Shown: one piece after another, positions 1-14,952 of the stretch
How positions within the stretch are numbered: position 1 is the first letter of the stretch
Layout of the letters: each line of letters opens with the position of its first letter
Source: Cardiocondyla obscurior
Lineage: Eukaryota > Arthropoda > Insecta > Hymenoptera > Formicidae
Reading direction: 5' to 3'
Length of the DNA stretch: 64,000 nt
Assembly (NCBI RefSeq): GCF_019399895.1
Contig: NC_091874.1
Coordinates: forward strand, 6,078,501-6,142,500
Translations under genes and position numbers: made by a program
The notes under the pieces: generated by a model
What the model saw: the letters and a program-made list of their open reading frames with translations, nothing else
The model's database searches: none
What the model was told of the DNA's origin: nothing

Positions 1-3000
1 ATTCTAAAAATTTATTAAAACCATAACTGGTTTATATTCCTATACCGTTGATAAAAAAAAAGTATTACTTGAATTTTTTTCAAAAGTAATCGAGCATACT
101 TTAAATACGCTTAACCTAAATAATCAATATGGAAACATTGAAACGAAGTTTAGAAAATCTCATCCTATCTTCAATTAAATTACATTCTTTTTGTTAAATC
201 CTATTTACTAAAATTTAAATAACTAAGTGTTTGATTTTTATTAAAATGTTGTTCAAAGTTAAGTTAAAATGTAACAGCGTTAAAATTTAAAAGAAAAAAA
301 AAAGCATTCTCATTAATTATTGCGGTAGTGTTTCAAGTTCGGAAAGCGTAAACGGAACCAATGATTTTGCAATGACGGCAAGAGCGAGGAAAAAGACGAA
401 GCGATGAATTGCCAGATCCAAGATCAAGTGATGTAATTAAATTCGACAAACCTTGTTAACAGAGCGAAACCCGTCGACCCGTTCCTATCGGTAGAAAGGC
501 GGCATTGAATGACGAAGAGTACGCGTCGAGACGGAAACAGTGGAAATATAGCATTCTGTAAATTTTCCAGCGAAACATTCCTCGGCGAAGCGATTTAATT
601 GAAAATCTCGCAGACTGTCGCAGCTCTGACGGCAAAACTATCTCGACACTTTTATTATGGAGCACGCTCGTGATCGGCATTTAATATATCACTGTTTCGA
701 GCATACTGTGCAATGTTTCCACGAAACATAATAGCTTTTATAAAGTATCGAAATTAAGAGGCAGAAATATTACAAAGTACATATATTTTTAGTCGTTTAT
801 AAACTGGGCTCTTTTTCATACTGTTTAAAAAGAAAAATTAAAAAAAAAAAAAACGCTATTATAGGTACTGACTCAAAACCGGCAATTCCATTTTATGATT
901 ACTTTGTGACAATTTTACCCACCATCGTCTCAATTTTGCGTTTATTTTCATTTCGATATATTTTATTTCGCAGAAATGTGTTCCAGCTATTGTGAACATA
1001 CATTTTACGTGCCATTTTCAGTTTTTATACATTAATAGAGAAATCAGCGTTCAACTAACTAATTTTCACTTAAATCAATTTTACACGCGATATATATGAC
1101 ACGGCAAAAAAAAGAGAATTCAGAATAGAATTCTGATTATCATCTTAGACATCGCGTAACATCTCTATACCGTGCAAAACATGGAAACATAAATACTAAA
1201 TGCGTGCGTGCGCGTATTCGGCTTTTTGAAATCTAAAACTTCTGTTTCGATTTGGATCTCACCGCGAATTATACATCGCACAAAATTAAAGCCTACTCGA
1301 GGCAAATTGATTTCTACTCGGATATTATCTTAATTTCTCGTTCACTTTGGAAACAGAATATTTGAGCTAACTTCTTGTTGCTTCTACCCTTTTCAATTAT
1401 GCTAAATTGATTAATTTAATCCACCTTTGCGGGAGCGTCGAAACGGTAAGAGAGGTATTAGCTCGCGATTATGCCCAAGGATGTTAATAATTATTATATG
1501 TACACGCCTGTCTTGCAAATATAATTTGATATTAGCGGTATATTATACATGTTTACTCGCGCACAATATTTCACGCGCGATACTTGCGTAATTTTCAACG
1601 TGGTTTAATCGCTGGAAATTCAAATGCTTCGAATAAAGCATACAGAGCCCTCCTTTCTCTACCTCCCACCCTGTCCCCCGCAATTCTCGTCACTTTTCAC
1701 CCTTTCATCTACCTCGCCGATGTTACCATGGCGAACTGCGAGGGGAATATTATATAATCGCGCGCCACATGCGGTATGAAACATGTCACGAATGCCACCG
1801 GCCGGCGTGTGACATAGGTGTCCCGGCATGCGGTTTATCGAAACCACGAGTCGTAAAGCAACACGAATAGACATGCGACTTGCATTTAGCGTAATTCATC
1901 AGTGCGTAATTGCGTGCGATAGAATTTCGCCCGCGTTATGGGATTATTGACGCTTTCCTTTAGATAACCAGCATCTCTCCCACCGGCATTTTTAGCAACA
2001 GCAATTGTTCGCGTGCTCCTGGCCCAGAATAAACACCGAACAAACACCGTGACATACCGTAAGCTACTAGTTGTGTTTAAACAGATTTAATATGTTTGCG
2101 CAATCCCAACGTAGAGCGTTAGGTAAATTCAGGAGACGGATAGCCCTACTCTCAATTACTTGGCATTTAAAATAGGATAAAATAATATTTAACAGTAATT
2201 TTTTAATTGGACAAAAAATTATAAAAAGGTAACGCCGTTTTTTACAGTTATCCGCATAAAGTTCGTCGATATTTTGTCTCATATTACTTTTTAATAAAAT
2301 TTTCCAATAAAGCTCGATCATTCAACAAACAATTAATATGGCATTTCGTGGTAAGTCACAAACTCTATGCGCAAATTTAATAAATACCATCGAAGTTGAA
2401 TATGAAACTGAACAGCAACGTATTTCAATCGCAAACTAAAATTAATTTTGGAACGGATTAATTTGTATTTTTATCTCATCAGATTAATTTGTTCCAATAA
2501 TCATTTAAATGCGTCGTTTTGAAGCTTTATTAATCCAGCTTCAAATAAAATAGGATCAAGCAATTCATGCGCGAGTACGTTAATAATAAGTTTCGAGTAT
2601 TTCAGTTCATATTAAATAGTATTACATTACTCCTAAATAAATTTAATAGTTATTAGTTTTATATAAATTTAGTTGATATAACAAGATAAAAGATAATACT
2701 ACATTTGGAATAAGAATATAATAACGCTGCAACTTAATATTTTATATAGCAATAGAACAGTGATTTTAGATTATGCACGTTGGTATCTCAAAATCTCAGA
2801 TTACTATGATATTTGATGAATGCTAATTAACGCTTAAGCCAAAAGCATACTGATCTGATTCTCCAGTTAAGCTTCACGTTTCCAATAATAATGCATGGTT
2901 CGAGCAGTTCATTATAAGGGATAAATTGGAAGTAACATTAGCGATTAAAAAGTAATAGTACAAAGATTTCCATTTAAAATTCTTAAATATATAAGTTTTA

Positions 3001-3434
3001 TATATTTATATATAGAACTTTATATTCATCGCGACGAAGTGAAGAAGTAATAGATAATATATATCCTCTGCAAGGAATTGAGAGCAATAAACACCTAACA
3101 GAGCCACCTTACTTTGAATTTTTATTAGGGCAAAGTTTAACATTATTAGCTCGCGTCGCGCAATAAATATCCAGTTTATGGCGGCGGTGATAAGACTGAC
3201 GCAGCGACGCATATAGGCGTACAACCAACGGTGATGAGTTACCTCACTATTAGATAAAAATTCATTTTCGTCGGTCGTTACTCGGCCGTTTTACGCTCGG
3301 TGATTACATTCGTCTCGCGATACTACTTCAGGGCGCGCGTGGAACATGGATTATTCATGATACCACTATAATATTTATCTCAAGTCGCGACACGCTATGT
3401 GATGCAAATAAAATGTAATTTTTTTTCTCGCGCA

Positions 3435-3482
3435 ATTTTTTTTTTCTTCTCCCTTTTTTTCTCCCTCCTCCCCCCTCCCCCC
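3435..3482. repeat. Polypyrimidine (T/C) tract
   Basis: An almost pure T/C stretch on the + strand moves from T-rich to C-rich (long T-run, then CCCTCC-type repeats). It is low-complexity DNA of the kind common in insect introns. Confidence 0.8.
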
Positions 3483-6400
3483 ATTTGCCTCGGCATGAAT
3501 GTCCGGTTGTAAAGTAACCCTTGCCCGCCACTTCGAATGCATGTTAATTAAACACAGAGGTAGCTCTTGTCGTTGCAGGTACTTTCCCGCCGCGGCTTTC
3601 ACAATAATGGTGCAGACGCCGCTGCAGAGAACTTCCACCTACTAATCGAGTTTTGTCTAAAATATCCTGCGGCAATTTCGACCCCACTACGCGGGGCACA
3701 GAGGTGCCGTTAATATTAAATTCAACCGTACGTCACCTTACGCAATCTTTTTATTATTTACGCGGTAGAACCGACGGTGTCGCAAATGTGAAACGAAAGT
3801 ACGATTGTAAGTGTTTGATGATAAAGATGAACTTCGAATATAAAGTGTACCTTATATATCTTCCTCGTCATCGACAGAAATAATTAATTTTATTATTCAT
3901 AAACGAAATGTCAGAATATAATATAACATGTGATACGCTCATAGCTAATTCTCACAAAACGTATATACGTTTCACAAAATTTATAAATAAATATAAAATT
4001 AAAAGCTTCATTTTTATTTGTAAAATTGTATTTAATTTAATTTCATTAAAATGCTTAATATCGAAAATAAATTACGAAAATAATTGTTTTAAAAATATTT
4101 TGTTTCTTTTAAAATACATTGAAAGTATCAAGTTGATTAATATAATTATTTTCCATGCATAAATATACATGTGTATGTAATATACAGATATTTTATTTAT
4201 TTAACTTATTCAAGATAGAAGATTTAACCATTAGAGTGTATTACTTTCAATTGTTCTTTCTTTAATTAGCACAATTGGTTTAATTATTATATCTTTCAGA
4301 ATTTGTCATAATTTAATGTGCATAATTTTTTATTCCATTTAAGATGACTTTGGATAAACGGTATAATAGCAATAATAAAGGCAAGATTTATGAATTTGAC
4401 AGGCGCGCTTTAAAGACCAAGTTCATTAAAACGACGCCGTACCAACGCCTTTTGTTCTCCGGGCAGACGGCATTAAATTTTCCACATGCTTGATGCACGC
4501 TCGCAAAATAAACCCGGTATCACAATAATCTTGGTTACTAGCGCCGTTCGACATGAAAAATGACCGTTGCATCTAAAGCCCCCCCGTTGCTATCGATGTA
4601 ATATACATCCGATTAAAGATTTTTATAGCATCGTTCATCGAAAGTCGGCTATAATGTGTCAATGTATTGAGAGAAATGTGCGAAAATTTTCTCCGCTCTT
4701 ACTTTCGACCCTTCTAATTAACCGATTACTCCATTTCATATGTATCGATAACGTCTGCTTATTCTCTTAGCTTGAATAAAATTCGCGTGTGCCAAATTAA
4801 ATTTGCCATTCATATTCGCACCCCGCGGTATATCATCGCAGTGTATCACGTCGCGAAATAAATTCTCTAAACAGATTTTCTTTGCCGATTTATCGAAATA
4901 TTATATTTTTACGCTAAGTAGCTCCTGCATTTACGTTTTTCTTCTTTACGCGCAATTAAAGTTTGCATAGTCCGCAAGAGCAAACGGAATAAACATCCTT
5001 GCTGCAGCCGGCAATTTACTGCTACTTTAAAGAGTTAATATTATTGTCGACTTTACAAACGCAATAGCAAACAACTTTAAAAGCGACAAAAATATATAGG
5101 AAAATAATTAAACTGTCGATTTTATCCAAGGCATGAATAGAAGCAACAGTTTAATCGATAGAAATAAATTATTTTATACTACTACTATTATAAATGACTA
5201 TCTATTATGCCGTTCGTTAGTAAATTATTTAAATTACGTTTTTCTTTTTTCTAATAAAAAAAATAAAATAAAATAAATAAATAAATTTTCTTCAAAGAAC
5301 ATCGGTTTTTATTCGCAACGAGCAATTTTCTTCGACCATTCACACCAGACTCGTTTATTCCATTCGCGACACATACTGCCGACATTGTCCCTCCTTCCAC
5401 TTCGCGCAACGAAATCGGGAGCGCACAGTCGAAATAGACGTAAACTGCAACAAGTTCGACCTACAATGGCGCGAACACGGGCACATGCAAAAATGTGCAG
5501 ATTGCAACGGCGAAAAGTTTGCATACGTCAGAACGCATAGATACGCGAAGCAACGGCACGCAGCATGAGCCCCGTAGCGCCGCAAAAGCAGGCACTTCTT
5601 ATGTTGATTGTATCTAGTACTCCCGTGTTCCTGAATCAAGCGAGCAACTCGCTAAACGCTGAAACATGTTGGGCGGTCGCCTTCGCAAATCGTGTCTCTT
5701 GTCCTCAGTTATTTACAACATGCACACGGTAGCGACAATATCGTCGACTCCTCTTCGACGTTATTTACGCGTTGCCCTTGCTTCTCGCGCGCGCGATAGG
5801 TACATATTTACCGGCGTGTACGAACCCGCACGTGTGCACTACCGTACGTACGTACGAGAGAGACGAGAACGTGTCGCGCTCTTTGGGAACAAGGTATCCG
5901 CTACGAGGTAACGCGCATAGCCATTACGAGGATTTTAAAGGGAGATTAGCGCGCACATGATGAACGCATATTCGATTAATCGCGGGAAAACAGGTCGAAC
6001 TTGGTGTAATACAGCGCTGGATGTAGTATTTCAAGGTATTACGGGTACACGGCGTCTGTCACATAGCGAGCTGTCATACGTACCGATTTTAATGGGATTA
6101 AAAACCATATATGATAATCTTAATGTTACACCGAAACTCTAAAAATTTCTTCACACCCTTCTGGCCAAGCAATATCCCCAGTAAAATCATTATGAAATTA
6201 TTGAACCGTAATTGCCTGATAATACGGGATTAAAATGGATTAATGAATAGACATTAATGTGTATGCATATAATTATCTAATACAAATAGAATGAGCGCGT
6301 TCACTGTGCACATTTTACATCGTTAGAGATAACTTTGCAAGGGAAATGTAAACAGAAGGACTATGGAAAGAGTCCAAAAAATGTCAAAGTGCAATCTCAA

Positions 6401-6967
6401 CAATATATTCGAACGACATTTCATAGATCACGTGCAATTTTTGTTTCTTTTTTTTCCGCAATTTGTGAAATACTGTTCAATTCATCTCGGTGACTCGAAA
6501 TGTCAGCAGATGTATGATTATAATCTTTCTCTCTTTACTATCAGAAATTTCTATTTTGTAAAATAAATATTAAGTAAATTGTTTAAATTCGTGAATAAGT
6601 AAAATAAACGGTATATTATAAAAATATATTAATTTTATATTAGATTATAATTATATTATTTTTTAGCGTTTAGGTTTGATATAGCTCCGACAGAAGGTGA
6701 ACGATTAAATTTGTTAAAGCATTTTGATAAGCAGAAGTTCGACGATACGCTATTTATCGCAAATTAAATGTGAATTACGTACAAATGACTATTATATTGA
6801 CATGGTGTACTTTTATTCTGATAGAACAGCGTGTTCGTGCTTATGCTACGAAACGAAAAGCTCGAGGGAAGCATGGAAGCAGCATGGTGAACTAGGATTT
6901 TAATTAAGGAGCTGCGCACCTCGTGCAAATGGCAATTTCTGTCGGCTGTGGGTAACGACGTTTCCTC

Positions 6968-7003
6968 GAGAGAAAGGAAAAAAAAAAAAAGGGGGAAAAA
7001 AAG
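6968..7003. repeat. Polypurine (A/G) tract
   Basis: About 36 bases consist only of A and G, including a run of 13 A followed by GGGGG and a further A-run. Low complexity, no associated gene. Confidence 0.8.
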
Positions 7004-10000
7004 CTTAAATCGACTGAAGAAGTGGACGCGTTAGTTACTTTCAGCAGAGTCATCATCTTTCCGAGTATGCGCAAAGATGTTCGTTTCGAGAAGTTGATAT
7101 AAATTTAACGAAAGAAGAAGAAGAAACCTACCGACACAATTTCGGTTTTCAAATAATTGTTAACTATTAATATTTAATATTTAATTTCACGTCTTACTTC
7201 GTGCCAAAATTTTGATATATCCATATAGATTTATTATGACCGGTACGAATTTCATCTTTAATCATATCGATATCAACTCTACATGTCGCTCGATAGATAT
7301 CAAATTGAATTTGCATGTTCAATACGAACATTTAGTATTTTCACTAGAAATCTCCCCTAATTTTAATATTCAGATAAAAACGATATGCAAATCGTTGATT
7401 AATTAAAATAAAAGGTGTGCACAAATCAATAGGCAATTTCAAACTTGAATTTGACAGATTGATACTGTTTTATTCATCTCTTATGTAAGAATATTATCAA
7501 TTCGATTTAAGTAAACAAAAAGTATAATATTCAGTTATAAAATTCAACAGAGAATCCAACGTTAATATCAAAAGTATAATGCCTAGATATAGTATTCATT
7601 GCATTTTCGTTAGCAAAACTTTTATTTCTTTTGCCAGAAAAAAATAGCTAACGTAAACATTCCTGCATTTTCTGATAATTAATAATTTGTACAAAGCCAC
7701 ATAAAATAAATAGAACTTCTTCTGCTTGTTTGCCATTATAATAAGTACGCGTAATAATATTACGTTTATAAAAAAAGTTTAAAAAATGCCGATTATGATG
7801 TGTGCTTTTCCGTATTAATATTTTTGCAATTAAGCACAAATATGCATACATCGTTTTCATCTTATATTTAATATACGATTTGTTCTCATACATTAACTAT
7901 AAAAAATATTAGAAATATGATATTTAAAATAAACATTTTTTTTATATTATTAATAGTGTTCGCGAAAAAAAAAAACCAACCGTATATCCTTTACGTGAAC
8001 AAAGAGTCCTTTCAGTTATCGGAACTTAACGACGATTTAGTCGATCAAGTTTTTTTTAACACATTCGATAGCGAATCTTGACTACAGAGTATATTGATAT
8101 TTCATTTTTCACCTCAATTATCACAAGCTATAAATCTGCATAGAAAATGCACGCGACTCATTTGTATGACATTTACGTCATATAATAATAGTTTATATAT
8201 TCCTTACAATAAATAAGAAACGCAGATCATAGAATATATGTATTGATATTTTCAGTTAAAGAAGTAAAGGTAGTACGTTTAAAAAACTGAAAAATAAAAT
8301 TTCAGAAATCACACGTGCGATCGATCGAATGTCATCAAATACATCGCCAAGATTGCATCTCGGCACTTTTTGGAATCTTTCCACGAACATTCTATACATA
8401 GTTTCTTCGTGAACTACTGTCTGCCAATATACAGCAGTAAATATATATGTATATCGATTGCCTCACATGGTCCAAATAAGTATACAAGAGTCATTCGCAG
8501 CTGTTCCTATAATATTTCCGGATATCATAGATAACAGTGCAGTAGAACAAACTAAAGTACCGCATTGAAACATGTTCAGCAATATTTATTTTTGAAGTCA
8601 CAGCGACTTATTTCTGACATTCTGAATTTTGAATAATTTAATTATGGCAGCATCGAGTTAAATCGAAACCACTTGCCGAGCTTGTATCTCATTAAATATT
8701 GAAATATAATTTATATAATATGTAAGAAATGTTTGCAATCATTTTTAATATATACGAAATAATTTCATGATATATATAAAATTAAAGTAAAATATCTCGA
8801 TCGTGCATTGAATATTTAATTCGAATAAAAAGGAAAGATAACAACTTCAACTTCGTGTTTCTTTAAAATGGTGTTTACTGGACACGTAAAATACCTCAAA
8901 AAAGTAATCTCGCGGTTTTACTTGCTAAAAATAAAATAGCACGTTGCGCGACACAAAGTTGATGTCTCCTAATAAATTCACCTTTTCCTCGGAGACCGGC
9001 ACATTCCCGAAACCTCGACATAATTCCTACATATTAATCATGCGCGTTTAAACGAAAGAATAACGTCCAGGTCAGAGTTAAAACCATTCCTCTCGTAAAT
9101 CTCCACGTTTCAAGGACATGATAAGTACAAACTGCCAAATTTCATGATCTTTCGCAATTGCCTGCACGCGGACGAAAACTCTCACGACGGCCATCGGACT
9201 CCCCGATATCTTCCGACTTACTCTTTCTTTCCCGACGTGCTTTATTTCCCACATCGTGGATTTTCCGCTAAACGTACTCGCCCTCTTTTTTGGATCGCCT
9301 GTCGAATGTTTTCATTTTCCCAGAAATTTCAACACGTGCGCGGTATTACATATCCCTTTTTCTCATTTCTTCCCGTCTCTCCTACACGTGATAATGTTCG
9401 CTTGATGCGTTATTTCTGTTTCTCTTTTTCCTTTTTCGCGATTTGTTGAAAACCAATTTAGGTAGGATACACCCCGGTCGATCTCGTTTCCGCGAATACC
9501 GGCTAACCGAACTGCATTCTCAAATCCGTTGCCATTCAAAAAATCTTGCACGTCTCGTTTGTCCGTACGGACTTTAAAGAAAATATTGTGCGCAAGCTGC
9601 AAGAGTGCAGAGTCTATATTTGTCGTAACGCTATTATCGATTGCCAGCAGCGCCGCAGTAGGGTCCGAAATGGCGAACGGCTGTTACATCGTGTAAGACG
9701 AGGATGTTTGTAATACCGCACAATCGTTTACAACGTTCACTACAAGATACTATTTTCCTTTTTTTTTTTTTTTTTTGAAATTTTTTACGTTTAAAACAGA
9801 GCAAAAGTCGCACAATTTTATAAAGAAATTTTTATCACGTTAATTTAAAATCAATATTAAATAATTTAAAGCCAAAGCTTGTATTTTAACAAAATAAACT
9901 ATTCTATTTGACTTTGAAGTTGATGCATTTTAATTAACGTCAATGAAATATAAAATAAAAACTTATAATATTTTGACGAAGCAAGGACTGACACTGTAGG

Positions 10001-13000
10001 TACATGAAAATTTCATTTATGGCTTCATCACCGAGATATTGGTTATTAATATCAAAAAGTTTAATTAGCAACGGCTTTCTCTGTTGAAGTTCTTTATTAA
10101 AGTCACACCAATAAAGAATTTATTAAACTCATTAAAAAGTCTATAACTTAAAAAAAACGTGCTAGTTTCACAACGCGTCCATGATATTAAAATGAAATAA
10201 AAGGAACGTAAAAATAACTTCTTTTTTTGTTAACGATTTTTGCCCAGATAGTAAACGCATTATTTACAATTATTAAATAAATTTATGATGTATAATAATT
10301 AATATACAACACGTTATAATAGATAACGTATTACGTAACAAATATTAAATCATGTGTATATTGTAATTATTGACATATTTCGCAACTGTTTCAAAGTAAT
10401 GAAATATTAACATTGCGCATCTAATAATTATCACGATCATATTTGTAAGACATACTTTTTCCTCCATTGTTTAATTAATTTCAATTGTTACACTACGGAT
10501 CTCTGAATACCGCAATAAAGTCCATCCTAAGCATGATTTTAATTACTGTTACTTATAAAGTATCTCCGTTTCAGGTGCTATATTTGTAATGTACTTAGCA
10601 AGATGTTTCCGTAATGCTTATTCAAGATTATACGAGAGTTGTTAATATAGCAAATTTTACTTAGATAAATAATTTATAGATAAGTATTTTAACAAAGGCG
10701 CGTTAAAATAATGCAATAACATGAAAACGCAAATCCATAAAGACCATAACTGGTCTTGAATCATATTAAAAAATAAATAAAAAAAAAAAAATTTAGAGAA
10801 GAAAAATTAAAAATACAATTAATTTTTTATCTTATATTTTTTGGCAGACAGCGCAATGTATAATATTGCACTGCGCTTTTAGCATTACGGATAATAATAA
10901 GACCAATTATTTTGAGAGGATTATGTAGCACATTAGAGAGATAGAGCAGTGCCTCAGGGTGGCAGTAATTTACATGCGAACAAAAGCACTTAATGATCGT
11001 GATGTTAGCTTTGCGAATTTGCAAGATTATTACAGCGGAATGTTTTATTAATAATTTTGCCATCTTAAACTTTTTTTCTCTAATTACTCGAAAGTGCCCA
11101 CATGCAACGCATCGGAAACGCTGTGACATTTCACGTTAAATACCCGGGCCAGCATATTAAAACATATAAAGGAAACACTTGAAATATAATTATACCGTTT
11201 GGACTAACACTATTTCTGTATAAAATTCCGCCGAAAAAAATATGTGGGTTTTGCAATAATATTAACGAAAGTGACGAAAATAACACAGTTAGTTCCACTT
11301 TATCGTAAAAATATGCTGTTTACTAGCCGATTAACGTTTAACGATATAAACGACATGACGTGCATATAAAAAGAAAGAAAAAGAGATGAGAGAAGCCGGC
11401 CGTTGCTTGAAACATGCTAGTGCGGCGTCTACGGCGCTACGTCGAGCTGCTGTAAATAGCACGTGCAATGCACTCGCGAGCGCGTTGATCCGCGAGCAAC
11501 AAAAAGAGCTTTGTAATAGTTCAGTGTGTTTCCCCATTGTAAATCGTAACATATTCTCTTCAGGAGCGCGCGAGGTAGATTCGGCTCGCTTGACGCATTC
11601 CTATATCGCGTCTCGCGCCGAGAATTAGATTTAAATTGGAAAAATTACATGGTCCAATTGCAAATCGCATTTCCATTTTCGTCGCCGCAATCCCTCACAT
11701 CCCCGTTTATTTTTTTCTTTTTTTTTTACCGGCGCAATTTGCATGGCGCGCGCGCACAGACATGTACTGATAGCTAAATTTAATTTGCTAAAAAAGCAAA
11801 GGTAAAAAAAGCCGTTGCGGTCCGAAGTTTTACGCGTAATTTCGTTCCAATCAGTAACCGTAGAACGTAATGAGTACTTCTGTCTTTCCAATTTACAAAT
11901 AACGACTCATTTCTTTTTCGAGTTACCTTCTAAAAATTATAAAAATATAATCCCACCCGATTAAACAAAATATATTTATTTACTTATTGTCTGTCTTAAC
12001 AATAATGGAATTTATCCACAATTTAATTGCGTGAAATTAAACGCGTATATACCTTATTTTATGTCGTCGACAACTAGATAAATTAATATATATAATGTAA
12101 TATGTATACATATGTATAAGTATTAATTTTAGATAAGTAATGTATGTCACCTAGAAAATCATTGAGTGAACACTGTTGACACTTGTTATAACTCCGAAAA
12201 AGGATAATAAAATATTTATAGATCGTTTGTAAAATCGAATATCGATTGATACTCTCGCTTTTGGTGATATTCGGAGATACGGTACGCGATGTCGAGACTT
12301 TACGATGCTGTGCCTGCATTTTACCATTTTGACGTGGTTTATGTGGTTTACGTAGTACTTAAAGAATCATATTTTAAAGCAGATACTCAATCAATTTCAT
12401 ATCATTTTACGTTACTGTTAAATTACCGTAAAGTTTTTTTTTCTATCACTCGCTTTCCATTATTTTATCCGTTAAGCGCATAAATAAATTATTAAACGAA
12501 CAGCGCCGTTTGTATTTTGACTTTTTAATCGTATCGAATGCTATATCACGACGATCTTTTTGTACATTTGTTTCAGCCATATTTTTATTAAATATTTTCA
12601 TTCGTTCTTTCCAGTTCTTTCCATTTCTTTGTCTTGTACGATATTAATGATTGTGAAATTGAACAGCCAGGTTTATTTATCTTTAATTCGGGATAAAAAG
12701 AATAAAGCTTATATGAGAGAAATAGATTCTGCTGAGCAAGTACCGAGCGTAGCTTAAGGGAAAACGATTCGCGACGAATACATAGATTCGCGAATCTGTG
12801 AGTTGGCTCAATGACGGTGCTCTTTCAAGAAATTCTCATCCGTACGATATGAACTCGAAGGTGCGAAACGAAAGAGTTCTATTCCTTTTATTAAAGCGAC
12901 TGCGGAAGACAGCGCTTGTTAGTCTTTTGACGCTTTCTATTTTTATCGACGGACAACACAAAAGAGTCTGAAATATTGAAAGTGCCTTCGAAACTCCATT

Positions 13001-14952
13001 TTTCATTCGAGCTTCTAAAGTGTCTACACGTCTGGACTTTCCAGCTAACCTAATGAATATCTACTCAACAACAGACTTTAAAAAGGAAAAAGAAAAATTA
13101 TACAACGTTAAAAATAAATATATCTCATCATATCGTTACAAATTCATTAAATTGTTTTAATGCAAGCGTTTAATATTAATATTTTCTGCAATGTGTGAAA
13201 ATAAAAAAATTTGTTATGCAATATTTAATTTAATATGTACATACATGAGATTATATTTTTCGACATTTCCGAAGACATTTTCAATTTGATACTATAAAGA
13301 ATTTATTTATCGCGTTTATTAATTATAATTATTTTCGTATGTTTTATAAAACATTAACTGTGTTTTCATTCTTTAGTGCCTATAATTCTATTATATTTGA
13401 AATAGTCATCGCCATTTTCTCCCACCTGTCTCTACTTACAAAAGTGTAAGTGAGACATGTTACGTATATCCAAGATAGGATTGTTCGACGTGATATGTAC
13501 GCGAATTGCACGTTGACCTTATTATTATTTCACCTGTAGCATCAGGTGCTACGACGGGACTATGCGCTCGGGGAATTCGATCCCCGGCTTGTACAAATTT
13601 GCACTTTGATCGAGAATACATGTCCTTCCGCGGCAAAACGTCAAGTAGAATCTACGCCGAATAATTACGTCGATAGAGATCCATCGTGTCCTGCAGAATG
13701 AAACGTTCCGGAACAAAACGCGTTCCAATTTCGCTCGACATTATCGTTCTATTCTGCTCGTCGCAGCCGACAATAATATTAATCCGAATAATACATCAGC
13801 ATACGGCAAAAATGAAAACTATAACGATGGCTGCTGATTTCAAATGTATAATTCAAATTTAGTTATGTAAAAATATTTTTTTTTTTTTTATTTCTAACCA
13901 TTGTCCGAATAAAATATGAATTAACAAAAAGGTCTTTCTTCTTTTTTTTCTTTTTTTTTGTAATTACGTAATAATAAAAATAAAATATTGTATGAAAAAG
14001 AATCTAATTTCATAGCGTTTAAAAAAATTTTTAACCCAGTATACCGTCACCAAATATAACCTGTATTAAATTTATTAGTTCCTGACTTGTGGTAACAATC
14101 AGAAAGGGAAAAATGAAACTTTTTCAGCGAGCTGCTTAAGTAAATTTCTGCGGTTATTCGTACGCACGAGGGATGTCGTTAACAGGTGTTTGAATTATCA
14201 CGGATTCAGCCGTACATTGATGTTAGACGCTCGCAGGCTCCGGCTCTCATCTCTCGACTCGCTTTTGAGTCCACACAGCGGATCAGATAAATTTTTCATC
14301 CACCAGGAGAACTTCCAAGAGTTGCGTACATATTTCCCACGGGGGTTTCCGGGCCCTTTTACAGCAAGCCTACCCGCGCACGATATAACACAATATGGTT
14401 CTAATATGATACCTTATACTCGCGTTTAAGACCCTGATAATAGGGCGCCGTCGGCATTGTCCTATTCACGAGAGATTTAACATAATATTTGCCATTGAAG
14501 TCCTACTCGGTCTATTCAGTGCACCGTCAGAAATTGCCCCTGCACATCCATCTCGAATGCTGTTGTGATTCCGCCTCTTTCGCCCATTCCTCATTCCCAT
14601 CCCTTGCCACCACTCTCAATCGGCCAACTCCAAGTTTCGCTATTAGAACGCCGCGGAGAATATCTTACGTAAATGCCGCTCAATGGCACACCTTTGAAAT
14701 ACAAGCGAGCTTCGGACCGGTAAGATAAATAATTTGCGAGAAACAGACGAACGGGGAGAAGAAAGAGGAAGAGAGACAAAGAGAAACCGTAAACGTACCA
14801 TCGTACGACAAACGCATCGAAATCCGCAGTGACTTCGCGAGTGAGACTGCCATAAATCAAAGGAAAACCAACAAGCAGAATAAACAAACGACAAGTCAAA
14901 ACGTACTAAAACTTAAAATATTATAAAAAAAAAATTTTTTTTTAATTATATA

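Larger units (their letters stand above)
1..14952. other. Non-coding AT-rich DNA, likely distal intron or flank of Dop2R
   Basis: I see no exon, RNA gene or recognisable protein here. Open frames are short, overlap on both strands and match no family I know. Visible structure is limited to homopolymer and purine/pyrimidine tracts: pyrimidine-rich at 3435-3482, purine-rich at 6968-7003, T-run at 9759-9776, and T-rich patches near 13870-13960. There are moderately GC-rich patches near 5310-5960 and 9140-9720 without coding character. Because the first visible Dop2R exon already encodes TM3, this stretch could be upstream intron of that gene or intergenic DNA. The sequence alone does not decide. 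Confidence 0.6.

Noticed and set aside
13553..13585. tRNA T-arm-like GGGGAATTCGATCCCC
   Set aside because: The loop is one base too long for a tRNA T-loop and no matching D-arm, anticodon arm or acceptor stem was found around it.
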